Source of the DNA: an uncultured Eubacteriales bacterium
GTDB taxonomy: Bacteria; Bacillota; Clostridia; Christensenellales; Borkfalkiaceae
Direction: 5' to 3'
Length of the DNA stretch: 5,721 bases
NCBI GenBank assembly: GCA_902766475.1
Contig: CACXDQ010000079.1
Coordinates: 1 to 5,721 of the forward strand
Of this stretch, positions 1-5,463 are shown piece by piece. Position 1 is the stretch's first letter; every line of letters begins with the position of its first letter. The notes beneath the pieces were generated by a model. The model was given only the letters and a program-made list of their open reading frames with translations. It made no database searches and had not been told where the DNA came from. Made by a program: the position numbers and the translations under genes.

Positions 1-17
1 TATACGAGATTTTTCCG

Positions 18-33
18 AAAATTTATAAATTTT
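18..33. repeat. A/T-only perfect 16-bp palindrome upstream of glyS promoter
   Basis: AAAATTTATAAATTTT is perfectly self-complementary about the 25/26 axis and runs into a T-tract ending at 37. It lies just upstream of the -35 element at 53. The A/T-rich stretch at about 28-48 is where an UP element (contact site for the RNA polymerase alpha subunit) would sit. It could also be the tail of an upstream terminator, but no GC stem is visible in the window. The role is inferred. Confidence 0.4.
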
Positions 34-52
34 TTTTAAAGCTGTTTATCGC

Positions 53-81
53 TTGACTTTAATGTGAAAATCAATTAGAAT
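53..81 (+). promoter_or_regulatory. Sigma-A promoter for glyS
   Basis: The -35 element TTGACT (53-58) matches TTGACA at five of six positions. It is followed by exactly 17 bases and the -10 element TAGAAT (76-81), which matches TATAAT at five of six. Transcription would start near 87-89 and give a leader of about 40 bases. That is too short for the long T-box leaders common before Firmicute aminoacyl-tRNA synthetase genes, unless another promoter lies upstream of the window. Confidence 0.75.
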
Positions 82-92
82 ATTATTTGGCA

Positions 93-109
93 CCGCATAG
101 CCAATGCGG
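93..109 (+). promoter_or_regulatory. 5' leader hairpin of glyS
   Basis: CCGCAT (93-98) pairs perfectly with ATGCGG (104-109) around a 5-base loop. The hairpin would sit within a few bases of the predicted mRNA 5' end and three bases before the ribosome binding site GGGAGGT (113-119). There is no T-run after it, so it is not a terminator. A role in 5'-end stability or translation control is inferred. An alternative pairing, TTGGC (87-91) with GCCAA (100-104), excludes this one. Confidence 0.5.
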
Positions 110-126
110 GGCGGGAGGTATATTTT

Positions 127-1509
127 ATGGAAGAAAAAAGAGCCGTTACAATGGACAAGCTCGTAAATCTCTGCAAGGCGAGGGGTATTATTTTCCCCGG
201 CAGCGATATTTACGGCGGTATGGGCAACACTTGGGACTACGGTCCCGTTGGCGTTGAAATAAAGAACAACATCAAGAGAGCTTGGTGGAAAAAATTCGTT
301 CAGGAAAGCGAAAATTCTTACGGCGTCGACGCCGCTATTCTCATGAACAGCAGAGTTTGGGAAGCGTCCGGCCACACCGCAAGCTTTTCAGATCCTAAAA
401 TGGACTGTAAAGAGTGTAAGTCCCGTCAGCGTGCGGACAACCTTATAGAAGCTCATTCGAAGGGAACGGTAAACCCCGACACGATGAGTCAGGAAGAGAT
501 GCAGGCGTATATCGACGAACACAAGGTTAAATGCCCCATTTGCGGCAAGTTCAACTGGACGCCGATAAGAAATTTCAATCTTATGTTTGAAACTTCGAGA
601 GGGGTTACGGAGGACAGTCAGAACAAGATCTACCTTCGTCCGGAAACGGCGCAGGGCGAATTCGTCAATTTCCAGAACGTTCAGCGTTCGGTGAGGGCGA
701 AAGTTCCGTTCGGTATAGCTCAGATCGGCAAGGCGTTCAGAAACGAGATCACGCCCGGCAACTTCATTTTCAGAACGATAGAGTTCGAGCAGATGGAACA
801 TCAATGGTTCTGCAAAGAGGGCACGGACTTAGAGTATTACGAATATTATAAAAAAGCGGCGTGGGATTTTCTCCTTTTGCTCGGCTTTAACGAAGAGCAT
901 CTGAGGTACAAAGACCACGACAAGCTCGCACACTACGCAAAGTGCGCTTGCGACATTCAATATTATTTCCCGATGGGCTGGTCGGAATTAAACGGCATAC
1001 ACAACCGTACAGATTACGATCTTTCCCGCCATCAGGAATATTCGGGCAAGAATATGTGCTATCTCGATCCCGTAACGAACGAGAAATATATTCCTTACGA
1101 CATAGAATATTCCATCGGTGCGGACAGATTGATGCTCGCCGTACTCTCCGAGGCATATGACGAGGAAACTTTGGACGGCGGAGATACGAGGGTGGTAATG
1201 AGATTCCATCCGGCGCTCGCCGCATACAAGGTCGCCGTGCTTCCCCTTCAGAAGAAGGAGATGGGCGAAAAGGCGAGAGAGGTTTATAAACAGCTCTCCA
1301 AGCACTTTATGTGTACTTACGACGACGCCGGCTCTATCGGCAAGAGGTATCGCCGTCAGGACGAGATAGGAACGCCTTTCTGCATTACGCTTGACTTCGA
1401 CACGCTCGAAAACGACACCGTAACGCTCAGAGATCGTGATACGATGGAACAGATACGTCTGCCAATTTCGGAAGTGGCTTCTTACGTCGAAAAGAAAATA
1501 CAGCTTTAA
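127..1509 (+). CDS. glyS: Glycyl-tRNA synthetase, homodimeric (alpha2) class II type
   Basis: This cytoplasmic enzyme joins glycine to tRNA-Gly using ATP. At 460 residues it has the usual length of the bacterial single-chain form. Visible landmarks are the N-terminal catalytic start with WDYGPVGVEIKNN (36-48), an insertion with two CxxC pairs (C94/C97 and C136/C139) that probably bind zinc, and YLRPETAQG (169-177). Class II motif 2 is around FRNE (204-207), motif 3 is GADR (331-334), and the C-terminal anticodon-binding domain runs from about 365 to 455. The ATG is preceded by GGGAGGT eight bases away and follows a good sigma-A promoter, so the start is secure. Three positions differ from the residues I expect in this family: E178 for a hydrophobic residue, I218 for Arg or Leu, and Y328 for Pro in the EPS motif. 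It is probably transcribed alone, since a strong hairpin follows the stop. Confidence 0.97.
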   Translation: MEEKRAVTMDKLVNLCKARGIIFPGSDIYGGMGNTWDYGPVGVEIKNNIKRAWWKKFVQESENSYGVDAAILMNSRVWEASGHTASFSDPKMDCKECKSRQRADNLIEAHSKGTVNPDTMSQEEMQAYIDEHKVKCPICGKFNWTPIRNFNLMFETSRGVTEDSQNKIYLRPETAQGEFVNFQNVQRSVRAKVPFGIAQIGKAFRNEITPGNFIFRTIEFEQMEHQWFCKEGTDLEYYEYYKKAAWDFLLLLGFNEEHLRYKDHDKLAHYAKCACDIQYYFPMGWSELNGIHNRTDYDLSRHQEYSGKNMCYLDPVTNEKYIPYDIEYSIGADRLMLAVLSEAYDEETLDGGDTRVVMRFHPALAAYKVAVLPLQKKEMGEKAREVYKQLSKHFMCTYDDAGSIGKRYRRQDEIGTPFCITLDFDTLENDTVTLRDRDTMEQIRLPISEVASYVEKKIQL

Positions 1510-1515
1510 CTGTTG

Positions 1516-1550
1516 GCGGCGCACCGCAAGAGCGGTGCGCCGCTTTATAA
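1516..1550 (+). terminator. Hairpin terminator after glyS
   Basis: A perfect 12-bp GC-rich stem (1516-1527 with 1532-1543) closes on an AAGA loop, seven bases after the glyS stop codon. The following tract, TTTATAAG, is short of T residues, so the stem is very stable but the U-tract is weak. No T-run lies on the opposite side, so it points forward only. Confidence 0.8.
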
Positions 1551-1595
1551 GTCGATAAACGGCGTTATTTAGCGAAAAATAATTATTGTAAAAAT

Positions 1596-1604
1596 TGTTA
1601 TAAT
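1596..1604 (+). promoter_or_regulatory. Extended -10 sigma-A-type promoter before sipL-ispE
   Basis: TG-T-TATAAT is a perfect extended -10 element (TG at 1596-1597, TATAAT at 1599-1604). No good -35 is seen 17 bases upstream, which is tolerated at extended -10 promoters. It would make a leader of about 45 bases and could supply vegetative expression of ispE, a housekeeping gene, through the sipL gene. Confidence 0.5.
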
Positions 1605-1626
1605 CGGGTATTTGAGGTCATATACT
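1598..1626 (+). promoter_or_regulatory. Candidate sigma-E-type promoter before sipL
   Basis: TTATAAT (1598-1604) resembles the sigma-E -35 consensus (kmATATT) with its ATA core. After a 14-base spacer comes CATATACT (1619-1626), one mismatch from the -10 consensus CATACAnT. The spacer matches what is known for Bacillus sigma-E. Because sipL is a sigma-E gene in C. difficile, mother-cell control is expected. The -35 match is only moderate and it overlaps the sigma-A-like -10, so this is a hypothesis. Confidence 0.4.
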
Positions 1627-1657
1627 GTAACGAAAAGATATTTTTGCGGAGGTAAAA

Positions 1658-3127
1658 ATGATTCAACCCGATTACAGTAAATTTTTTGCGGAAAGCGTCA
1701 AGGCGGCGGAGCTTAAAACAACTGCCGAAACGATGATCGCCGAGGGCGAAGAGGTCAAAAAGGCGCTGTCCGTAAGCGCAAAGGCATTTATTGCAGGCAA
1801 GGAAACGGTGGGCGATACCACGGAGATAAAAGCCAAAGTTTCGTTTACGTTTATATATTTAGCCGAAGAGGGCTATAAAAAGGCGGAGGCGGTAACCGAC
1901 GTTTCGGCTGTCTTGCCGCTTAATGACCCGATAATTACGGTGAGCGTTGACGACGTGAGGGCTCTCCCCGTCGTGGGCGGCTATTCTGCGAGATGTTCGG
2001 TATTGTTTTCGGGCGTAGGCTTAGAAAAGACGGAAGCGGACGCACTTGTCGGCGGCGACGGAATAACCGTAAAACAAGCCTCTTTCGAGCTTGATAGCCA
2101 TGTCGGGGCGTGCAGGGACGATTACGTCATAGACGATGAATTCGAGGTGAATTTCCCCGTTGCGGACGTGTTGTCGCACACCGAGGAAGCCTATCTCACG
2201 TCGGTAACGAGCGCCGTTGCGGCGATAGTTTTCGAGGGCGAGGTCGCAATTTGCTTTGCCCTTACCCCGTTTTCCGAAAACAGAGATATAGTGAGAGAAA
2301 AGAGAGTTATACCATTCCGTTACGAGGCGGAATGTCGTGGCGCTCTCCCCGGCGGCTTTGCGAGGGGAGGCGTTGAGATAAAGAAGGTCGCCGTAAAGGT
2401 GATAGCCGACGAGGGAAGCGGAAAGAGTGCTATCTCCACGGAGATAACGCTCGGTTTTTGCGGCGAGGCGATAGAGCGCACGGAAATTGCGCTTGCCGAC
2501 GACGCATTCAAAAACGAGGCGTTTTTGGAACTTGAAAAAAAGGAGATAAACGCCGATAAAATTTCGGGTTTTTACTGTCATAACAAGAGGATAAGCGGAG
2601 TTGCGCAAGCGGAGTTGCCGAGCGGCGGAAGATTGGTTGCGGCGGTGGGCGAAAGGCTCGGCGGCGTTACGGTCGCAAGCGACGGAGATATGCTAACGGT
2701 CGGCGGAACGCTCGAAGCAGACGTAATTTTCAGAAATTCCGATAACGGCACGTCTGTCGTAAAAGCCGAAACGCCCTTTACGCTCGATATAGAAACGGGC
2801 GGCAAAGTGGACGGCGTAAACGTCATACTTACCGATTTTTCGGCTAAGATGAGGGGCGAAAACGTCGAACTCGAAGGCAATATCCGCATTTGTTACGACT
2901 TATACGAGGAAAATAAGATAAGATATATCGCCGAAGTTACCGAGGGCGAGGCTCGCCCCGTCAACGACAGCGCAATAAGCGTCTACGTTCCTTCGGCGGG
3001 CGACGGGCTTTGGGAAGTTTCCAAAAACCTCGGCGTCGACGGCGACGAGATAATGAAATACAATAAGGACATAACCTTTCCGCTTACCGGCAACGAGAGA
3101 ATTTTAATTTACAGAAGAAAGGTTTAA
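1658..3127 (+). CDS. sipL: SPOCS (DUF3794)/LysM spore morphogenesis protein, SipL-like
   Basis: The 489-residue protein has three divergent beta-rich SPOCS-type repeats (roughly 33-110, 190-270 and 305-430) and a C-terminal LysM-like domain (about 442-487) with GDGLWEVSK (448-456) and a central N469. There is no signal peptide or membrane segment, as expected for a mother-cell cytoplasmic protein. In C. difficile, SipL has this architecture and binds the coat ATPase SpoIVA through its LysM domain, which is required for coat assembly around the forespore. W452 lines up with the LysM tryptophan of that family. The start has GGAGGT five bases upstream of the ATG. The gene precedes ispE by 15 bases, and ispE and spoIIR follow in the order I recall from C. 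difficile. The family call is firm. Orthology to SipL, rather than to another DUF3794 protein, rests on the LysM domain and the neighbours. Confidence 0.85.
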   Translation: MIQPDYSKFFAESVKAAELKTTAETMIAEGEEVKKALSVSAKAFIAGKETVGDTTEIKAKVSFTFIYLAEEGYKKAEAVTDVSAVLPLNDPIITVSVDDVRALPVVGGYSARCSVLFSGVGLEKTEADALVGGDGITVKQASFELDSHVGACRDDYVIDDEFEVNFPVADVLSHTEEAYLTSVTSAVAAIVFEGEVAICFALTPFSENRDIVREKRVIPFRYEAECRGALPGGFARGGVEIKKVAVKVIADEGSGKSAISTEITLGFCGEAIERTEIALADDAFKNEAFLELEKKEINADKISGFYCHNKRISGVAQAELPSGGRLVAAVGERLGGVTVASDGDMLTVGGTLEADVIFRNSDNGTSVVKAETPFTLDIETGGKVDGVNVILTDFSAKMRGENVELEGNIRICYDLYEENKIRYIAEVTEGEARPVNDSAISVYVPSAGDGLWEVSKNLGVDGDEIMKYNKDITFPLTGNERILIYRRKV

Positions 3128-3131
3128 AAGG
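3126..3131 (+). promoter_or_regulatory. Weak ribosome binding site of ispE overlapping the sipL stop
   Basis: AAAAGG overlaps the TAA stop of the upstream gene (3125-3127) and lies 11 bases before the first of two tandem ATG codons (3143 and 3146). The other genes here have GGAGG-like sites, so ispE translation is likely weaker or coupled to ribosomes finishing sipL. The spacing favours the first ATG. Confidence 0.5.
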
Positions 3132-3142
3132 TATATCCGCAA

Positions 3143-3997
3143 ATGATGAAAAAAGTAAAAACTTATGCGAAAATCAACCTATCGCTCAACGTTTTGGGTA
3201 AAACGGGCGGCTTTCACGACCTCGATACCGTGGTCGTTTCCGTCGATCTTTCCGACGAGGTTACCGTTCGCCCGAGAAAGGACGACAAGCTTTGTTTTAC
3301 GCTCAAAGGTATCGGCGAATATTCTATTTTCGAAGAGGACAACAACGCATATAAGGCGGCAAAGCTCTTTAAAGAGAAGTTCGGCGTTTCTGGTGCGGAT
3401 ATTACGGTATATAAAAATATTCCGCTCGGCGGCGGGCTTGGGGGTAGTTCGGCGGATATCGCCGGAGTGCTTCGTGCAATGGCGCTCGCATTCGGCGTCG
3501 ATGACGACTTGAAACCGCTCGCAGATAAGCTCGGAAGCGATTCGGGCTATCAGCTTTACGGCGGGCTTGCAAGGCTTAAAGGCAGGGGTACGGAAGTGGA
3601 GCTCTTAGATGATATTGAGCCGTTCTGGATAGTGCTTGCTTTTCCCGAAAGCGGCGTAAATACGGCTGATTGTTTTAAGGTTTTCGACGGCGAAAAAAAC
3701 GTTGCGCTTGCGAACAACGAAGAGCTGATAATCGACCTATACGGGGCTAAATTGCAAAATTTGGGCAAAAATTGTCTGAACGGACTGACTATCGCCGCAG
3801 AGAAACTCAACGGCGAGATAAAGGGCGTTCTCGAAAAGGTGAGAGGGCTTTGCCCATTAGCGTGTTCGATGAGCGGGAGCGGCTCAACCGTGTTTGCGAT
3901 ATTCGACACGAAAGAGCTTTGCCTTTGGGCGGCGGATAAGCTTAAATCGATGGGCATAAACGCAACCGCCGTAAAGACAGTGAAGAGATACGGCTGA
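3143..3997 (+). CDS. ispE: 4-diphosphocytidyl-2-C-methyl-D-erythritol kinase
   Basis: This GHMP-family kinase phosphorylates CDP-methylerythritol at the 2-hydroxyl with ATP, a middle step of the MEP pathway to isopentenyl diphosphate. At 284 residues it has the usual length. Seen in order: YAKINLSL (8-15) with the conserved K10, GFH (23-25) matching the cytidine-binding GYH, the glycine-rich ATP loop PLGGGLGGSSAD (94-105), the catalytic-Asp region with D133, and the C-terminal GHMP motif SMSGSGSTVFAIF (242-254). The stretch around the catalytic Asp reads LGSDSGYQLYGG (130-141), whereas the common form is GADVPFFL..G, so the substrate pocket looks altered. It is the second gene of a unit with sipL, with a weak ribosome binding site, and a strong terminator lies 38 bases beyond its stop. 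I call it IspE with good confidence; a diverged GHMP kinase of other specificity is less likely. Confidence 0.9.
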   Translation: MMKKVKTYAKINLSLNVLGKTGGFHDLDTVVVSVDLSDEVTVRPRKDDKLCFTLKGIGEYSIFEEDNNAYKAAKLFKEKFGVSGADITVYKNIPLGGGLGGSSADIAGVLRAMALAFGVDDDLKPLADKLGSDSGYQLYGGLARLKGRGTEVELLDDIEPFWIVLAFPESGVNTADCFKVFDGEKNVALANNEELIIDLYGAKLQNLGKNCLNGLTIAAEKLNGEIKGVLEKVRGLCPLACSMSGSGSTVFAIFDTKELCLWAADKLKSMGINATAVKTVKRYG

Positions 3998-4025
3998 AAA
4001 AATTAAAAGATAAATTACACAATAT

Positions 4026-4055
4026 GTATAAAAACTCCGCTTTGCGGCGATAATT
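4026..4055 (+). promoter_or_regulatory. Sigma-F-type promoter for spoIIR, nested in the ispE terminator
   Basis: GTATA (4026-4030) matches the forespore sigma-F -35 consensus GYATA. After 15 bases, GGCGATAATT (4046-4055) matches the -10 consensus GGnnAnAHTR except at its last base. spoIIR is a classic sigma-F target, and this is the only good promoter between ispE and spoIIR. The -10 occupies the left arm and loop of the terminator hairpin. The predicted start near 4060-4063 lies in the right arm, so spoIIR mRNA would lack the left arm and escape termination. Confidence 0.65.
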
Positions 4056-4075
4056 CGCTGCGGGCGGATTTTTTT
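4036..4075 (+). terminator. Rho-independent terminator after ispE
   Basis: TCCGC-TT-(T bulge)-GCGGCGA (4036-4050) pairs with 4055-4068 around a TAAT loop. This gives 14 pairs, three of them G-U, with one bulged T at 4043. Seven T residues follow (4069-4075), the classic pattern. An A-run before the stem (4030-4034) could also let it work in reverse, but no minus-strand gene faces it. Confidence 0.85.
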
Positions 4076-4103
4076 ATGCCCCGAAAAAAAGGAGAAAAAT
4101 GCA

Positions 4104-4634
4104 ATGAAAAAATTTTGTATAACTTTGGAGATAATCGCCATAATACTTTTGACGATAGCGTGCGGGTCGGGCACCGGTAACACCGAAAGCGAAGCCTTTC
4201 TCCGTATTCATATACGGGCTAATTCAAACGGCGATAAAGATCAAGCCGTGAAGTATATCGTAAAGGACGCAATAGTTAATTACCTTACGCCCGTCGTCGC
4301 CGATTGTCGGACGAAGAGCGAGGCGGTGGAGAAAATTTCCGCCAAAACTCAAAATATGAAATTTGTCGCCGACGAAACGCTTAAAGCGGACGGGTTTGAG
4401 TATTCTTCCGAAGTGTCCGTAAGAAGCGAATATTTCCCGACGAGGATATACGGCGATACCGTATTAAATAGCGGTTATTACGACGCCGTAATTATAAACT
4501 TAGGATCGGGAAAGGGCGATAACTGGTGGTGCGTGGTATATCCGCCGCTGTGCTTTTCGTCGGGTAAAAACGTTAAATATCGTTCTAAAATAATTGAAAT
4601 TATCGAAGAATTCAGGAGAAAAACGGGCAGATAG
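4104..4634 (+). CDS. spoIIR: Stage II sporulation protein R (SpoIIR)
   Basis: SpoIIR is made in the forespore under sigma-F and exported to the space between the two cells. There it triggers the membrane protease SpoIIGA to cleave pro-sigma-E in the mother cell. The 176-residue product has an N-terminal hydrophobic export segment (about 5-19). The family signatures follow: LRIHIRANSN (33-42), a KYIVKDAIVNYLTP helix (50-63), EYFPTRIYGD (109-118) and the strongly conserved NWWCVVYPPLCF (140-151). It is somewhat shorter than the Bacillus protein, ending soon after the last motif. C20 sits in a lipobox-like LTIAC, but T at the third place before Cys is a poor fit, so lipidation is doubtful. GGAG lies nine bases before this ATG. 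An in-frame stop after two codons rules out the nearer ATG at 4099. Confidence 0.95.
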   Translation: MKKFCITLEIIAIILLTIACGSGTGNTESEAFLRIHIRANSNGDKDQAVKYIVKDAIVNYLTPVVADCRTKSEAVEKISAKTQNMKFVADETLKADGFEYSSEVSVRSEYFPTRIYGDTVLNSGYYDAVIINLGSGKGDNWWCVVYPPLCFSSGKNVKYRSKIIEIIEEFRRKTGR

Positions 4635-4662
4635 CGGCAAGCTTTACGTAAATATCGCCGCT
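4633..4662. repeat. 30-bp dyad between spoIIR and sleB with inner 10-bp palindrome
   Basis: AGCGGC (4633-4638) and GCCGCT (4657-4662) form outer arms sharing one symmetry centre with the perfect palindrome TTTACGTAAA (4643-4652). Twelve of 15 positions pair. It begins inside the spoIIR stop codon and is followed by CGCCCTTTTATA, so in RNA it could be a weak terminator. As DNA it looks like an operator for a dimeric regulator. Its function is not known. Confidence 0.45.
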
Positions 4663-4675
4663 CGCCCTTTTATAT

Positions 4676-4683
4676 AAGGAGGT
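4676..4683 (+). promoter_or_regulatory. Strong ribosome binding site of sleB
   Basis: AAGGAGGT is a full eight-base match to the anti-Shine-Dalgarno sequence, ending four bases before the ATG at 4688. It is the strongest site in the window and fixes the start of sleB. Confidence 0.85.
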
Positions 4684-4687
4684 CATT

Positions 4688-5452
4688 ATGAACAGAAAAA
4701 CAGCGGTCATTGCGGCGGTGGCGATAGTGTTGTCGCTCGCATTAGGGCTGACGACGATGCTCACGGCGAGAAAGCCGTTTGCGGAAGATCTTTCCATAGG
4801 CGTTTTTGCGCAGGAAGAGGAAGCCGAAGCGACGTTTGCCGCAACGGTATTAAAGCAGGGTTCGAGCGGAGCTACCGTAAAAAAGGTACAGCAAAAGCTC
4901 AAGAATTGGGGCTACTATAAGGGCGCCGTCGACGGCGTTTACGGCCCTAAGACAAAGCAGGCGGTAATATATTTTCAGAGGAGAAACGGGCTTACCGCCG
5001 ACGGAATAGTGGGCGCAAAGACGTTTGCGGCGCTCGGTATCGCCGTTTCGTCAACGAGTACGACAAAGACGAGTTCGGCGGCTACCACGACGAAATATTC
5101 GAGTTCGGATACCAATCTTCTCGCTAAGCTCATCTACGCCGAGGCGAGGGGAGAGAGCTATTCGGGGCAGGTCGCCGTGGGTGCGGTCGTCTTGAACAGG
5201 GTCAAAAGCCCATCTTTCCCGAACACCATTTCAGGCGTTATCTATCAGCCCTACGCATTCACTTGCGTGAGCGACGGACAGATAAATTTGACGCCCAACC
5301 AAACGGCGCTTTCTGCGGCTCGTGACGCAATGAACGGTTACGATCCCTCTTACGGCAGTTTGTATTACTATAACCCCGCCGTTGCGACGAGCAAGTGGAT
5401 CTTTTCGAGAAAGACGACTGTTACGATAGGCAGACACGTCTTTGCGGTTTAA
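4688..5452 (+). CDS. sleB: Spore cortex-lytic enzyme SleB
   Basis: SleB is exported from the forespore, stored in the inner spore layers and hydrolyses muramic-delta-lactam-containing cortex at germination, acting as a lytic transglycosylase. The 254-residue protein has a hydrophobic export segment (5-24) and a PG_binding_1 domain (about 54-117) with GATVKKVQQKL and the DGVYGPKTKQAV motif. A Ser/Thr-rich linker (120-142) leads to the SleB/CwlJ hydrolase domain (143-254). That domain shows IYAEARGE (149-156), whose first Glu, E152, matches the catalytic glutamate, then AVVLNRV and the C-terminal IGRHVFAV. All expected regions are present and it looks functional. It lies 53 bases after spoIIR. 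I see no convincing sigma-G promoter in that gap, so it may depend on the spoIIR promoter, perhaps also read by sigma-G. The gene after it is where ypeB usually stands. Confidence 0.95.
   Translation: MNRKTAVIAAVAIVLSLALGLTTMLTARKPFAEDLSIGVFAQEEEAEATFAATVLKQGSSGATVKKVQQKLKNWGYYKGAVDGVYGPKTKQAVIYFQRRNGLTADGIVGAKTFAALGIAVSSTSTTKTSSAATTTKYSSSDTNLLAKLIYAEARGESYSGQVAVGAVVLNRVKSPSFPNTISGVIYQPYAFTCVSDGQINLTPNQTALSAARDAMNGYDPSYGSLYYYNPAVATSKWIFSRKTTVTIGRHVFAV
5060..5108 (+). repeat. Imperfect 30-base-spaced direct repeat in the SleB linker
   Basis: CGAGTTCGG occurs at 5070-5078 and again at 5100-5108, with the bases before each copy also partly matching (from 5060 and 5090). It encodes TKTSS and KYSSS in the flexible Ser/Thr linker. 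A ten-codon duplication that lengthened the linker is a reasonable reading, but biased codon use for Ser and Thr could give the same picture. Confidence 0.35.
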
Positions 5453-5463
5453 AGAGGTGAATT

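Noticed and set aside
86..98. T-box-like TGGCACCGC before the glycyl-tRNA synthetase gene
   Set aside because: It resembles the TGGnACCGC core of T-box leaders, but the preceding AGGG is absent. The variable base is C, whereas tRNA-Gly (discriminator U) would call for A. A good sigma-A promoter at 53-81 would start transcription right at this site, leaving no room for a stem I specifier. A longer leader from beyond the window cannot be fully excluded.
46..375. Minus-strand open frame over the glyS start
   Set aside because: It covers the glyS promoter and lies opposite clear GlyRS coding sequence. The translation has no recognisable motif, and I see no ribosome binding site for it.
887..1524. 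Open frames inside glyS on the minus strand and in another plus frame
   Set aside because: They lie within well-conserved GlyRS sequence, have unnatural Arg-rich compositions and reflect codon bias of the true frame.
2021..2889. Minus-strand open frames opposite sipL
   Set aside because: The Ser/Pro-rich translations mirror the GC-rich codons of the SPOCS gene; no start signals or family motifs were seen.
3165..4183. Alternative frames over ispE, including minus-strand frames at 3556-3957 and 3884-4183
   Set aside because: IspE motifs cover the locus. The 3884-4183 frame reads through the terminator and the spoIIR signal-peptide region, so it is a chance frame.
4649..4677. Possible sigma-G promoter for sleB (TAAATA, 16 bases, TATATAA)
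   Set aside because: The -10 matches CATAnTA poorly and overlaps the ribosome binding site, so the mRNA would start only a few bases before the ATG.
4612..5437. Minus-strand open frames opposite sleB
   Set aside because: SleB domains are complete on the plus strand and the reverse frames show no recognisable protein.
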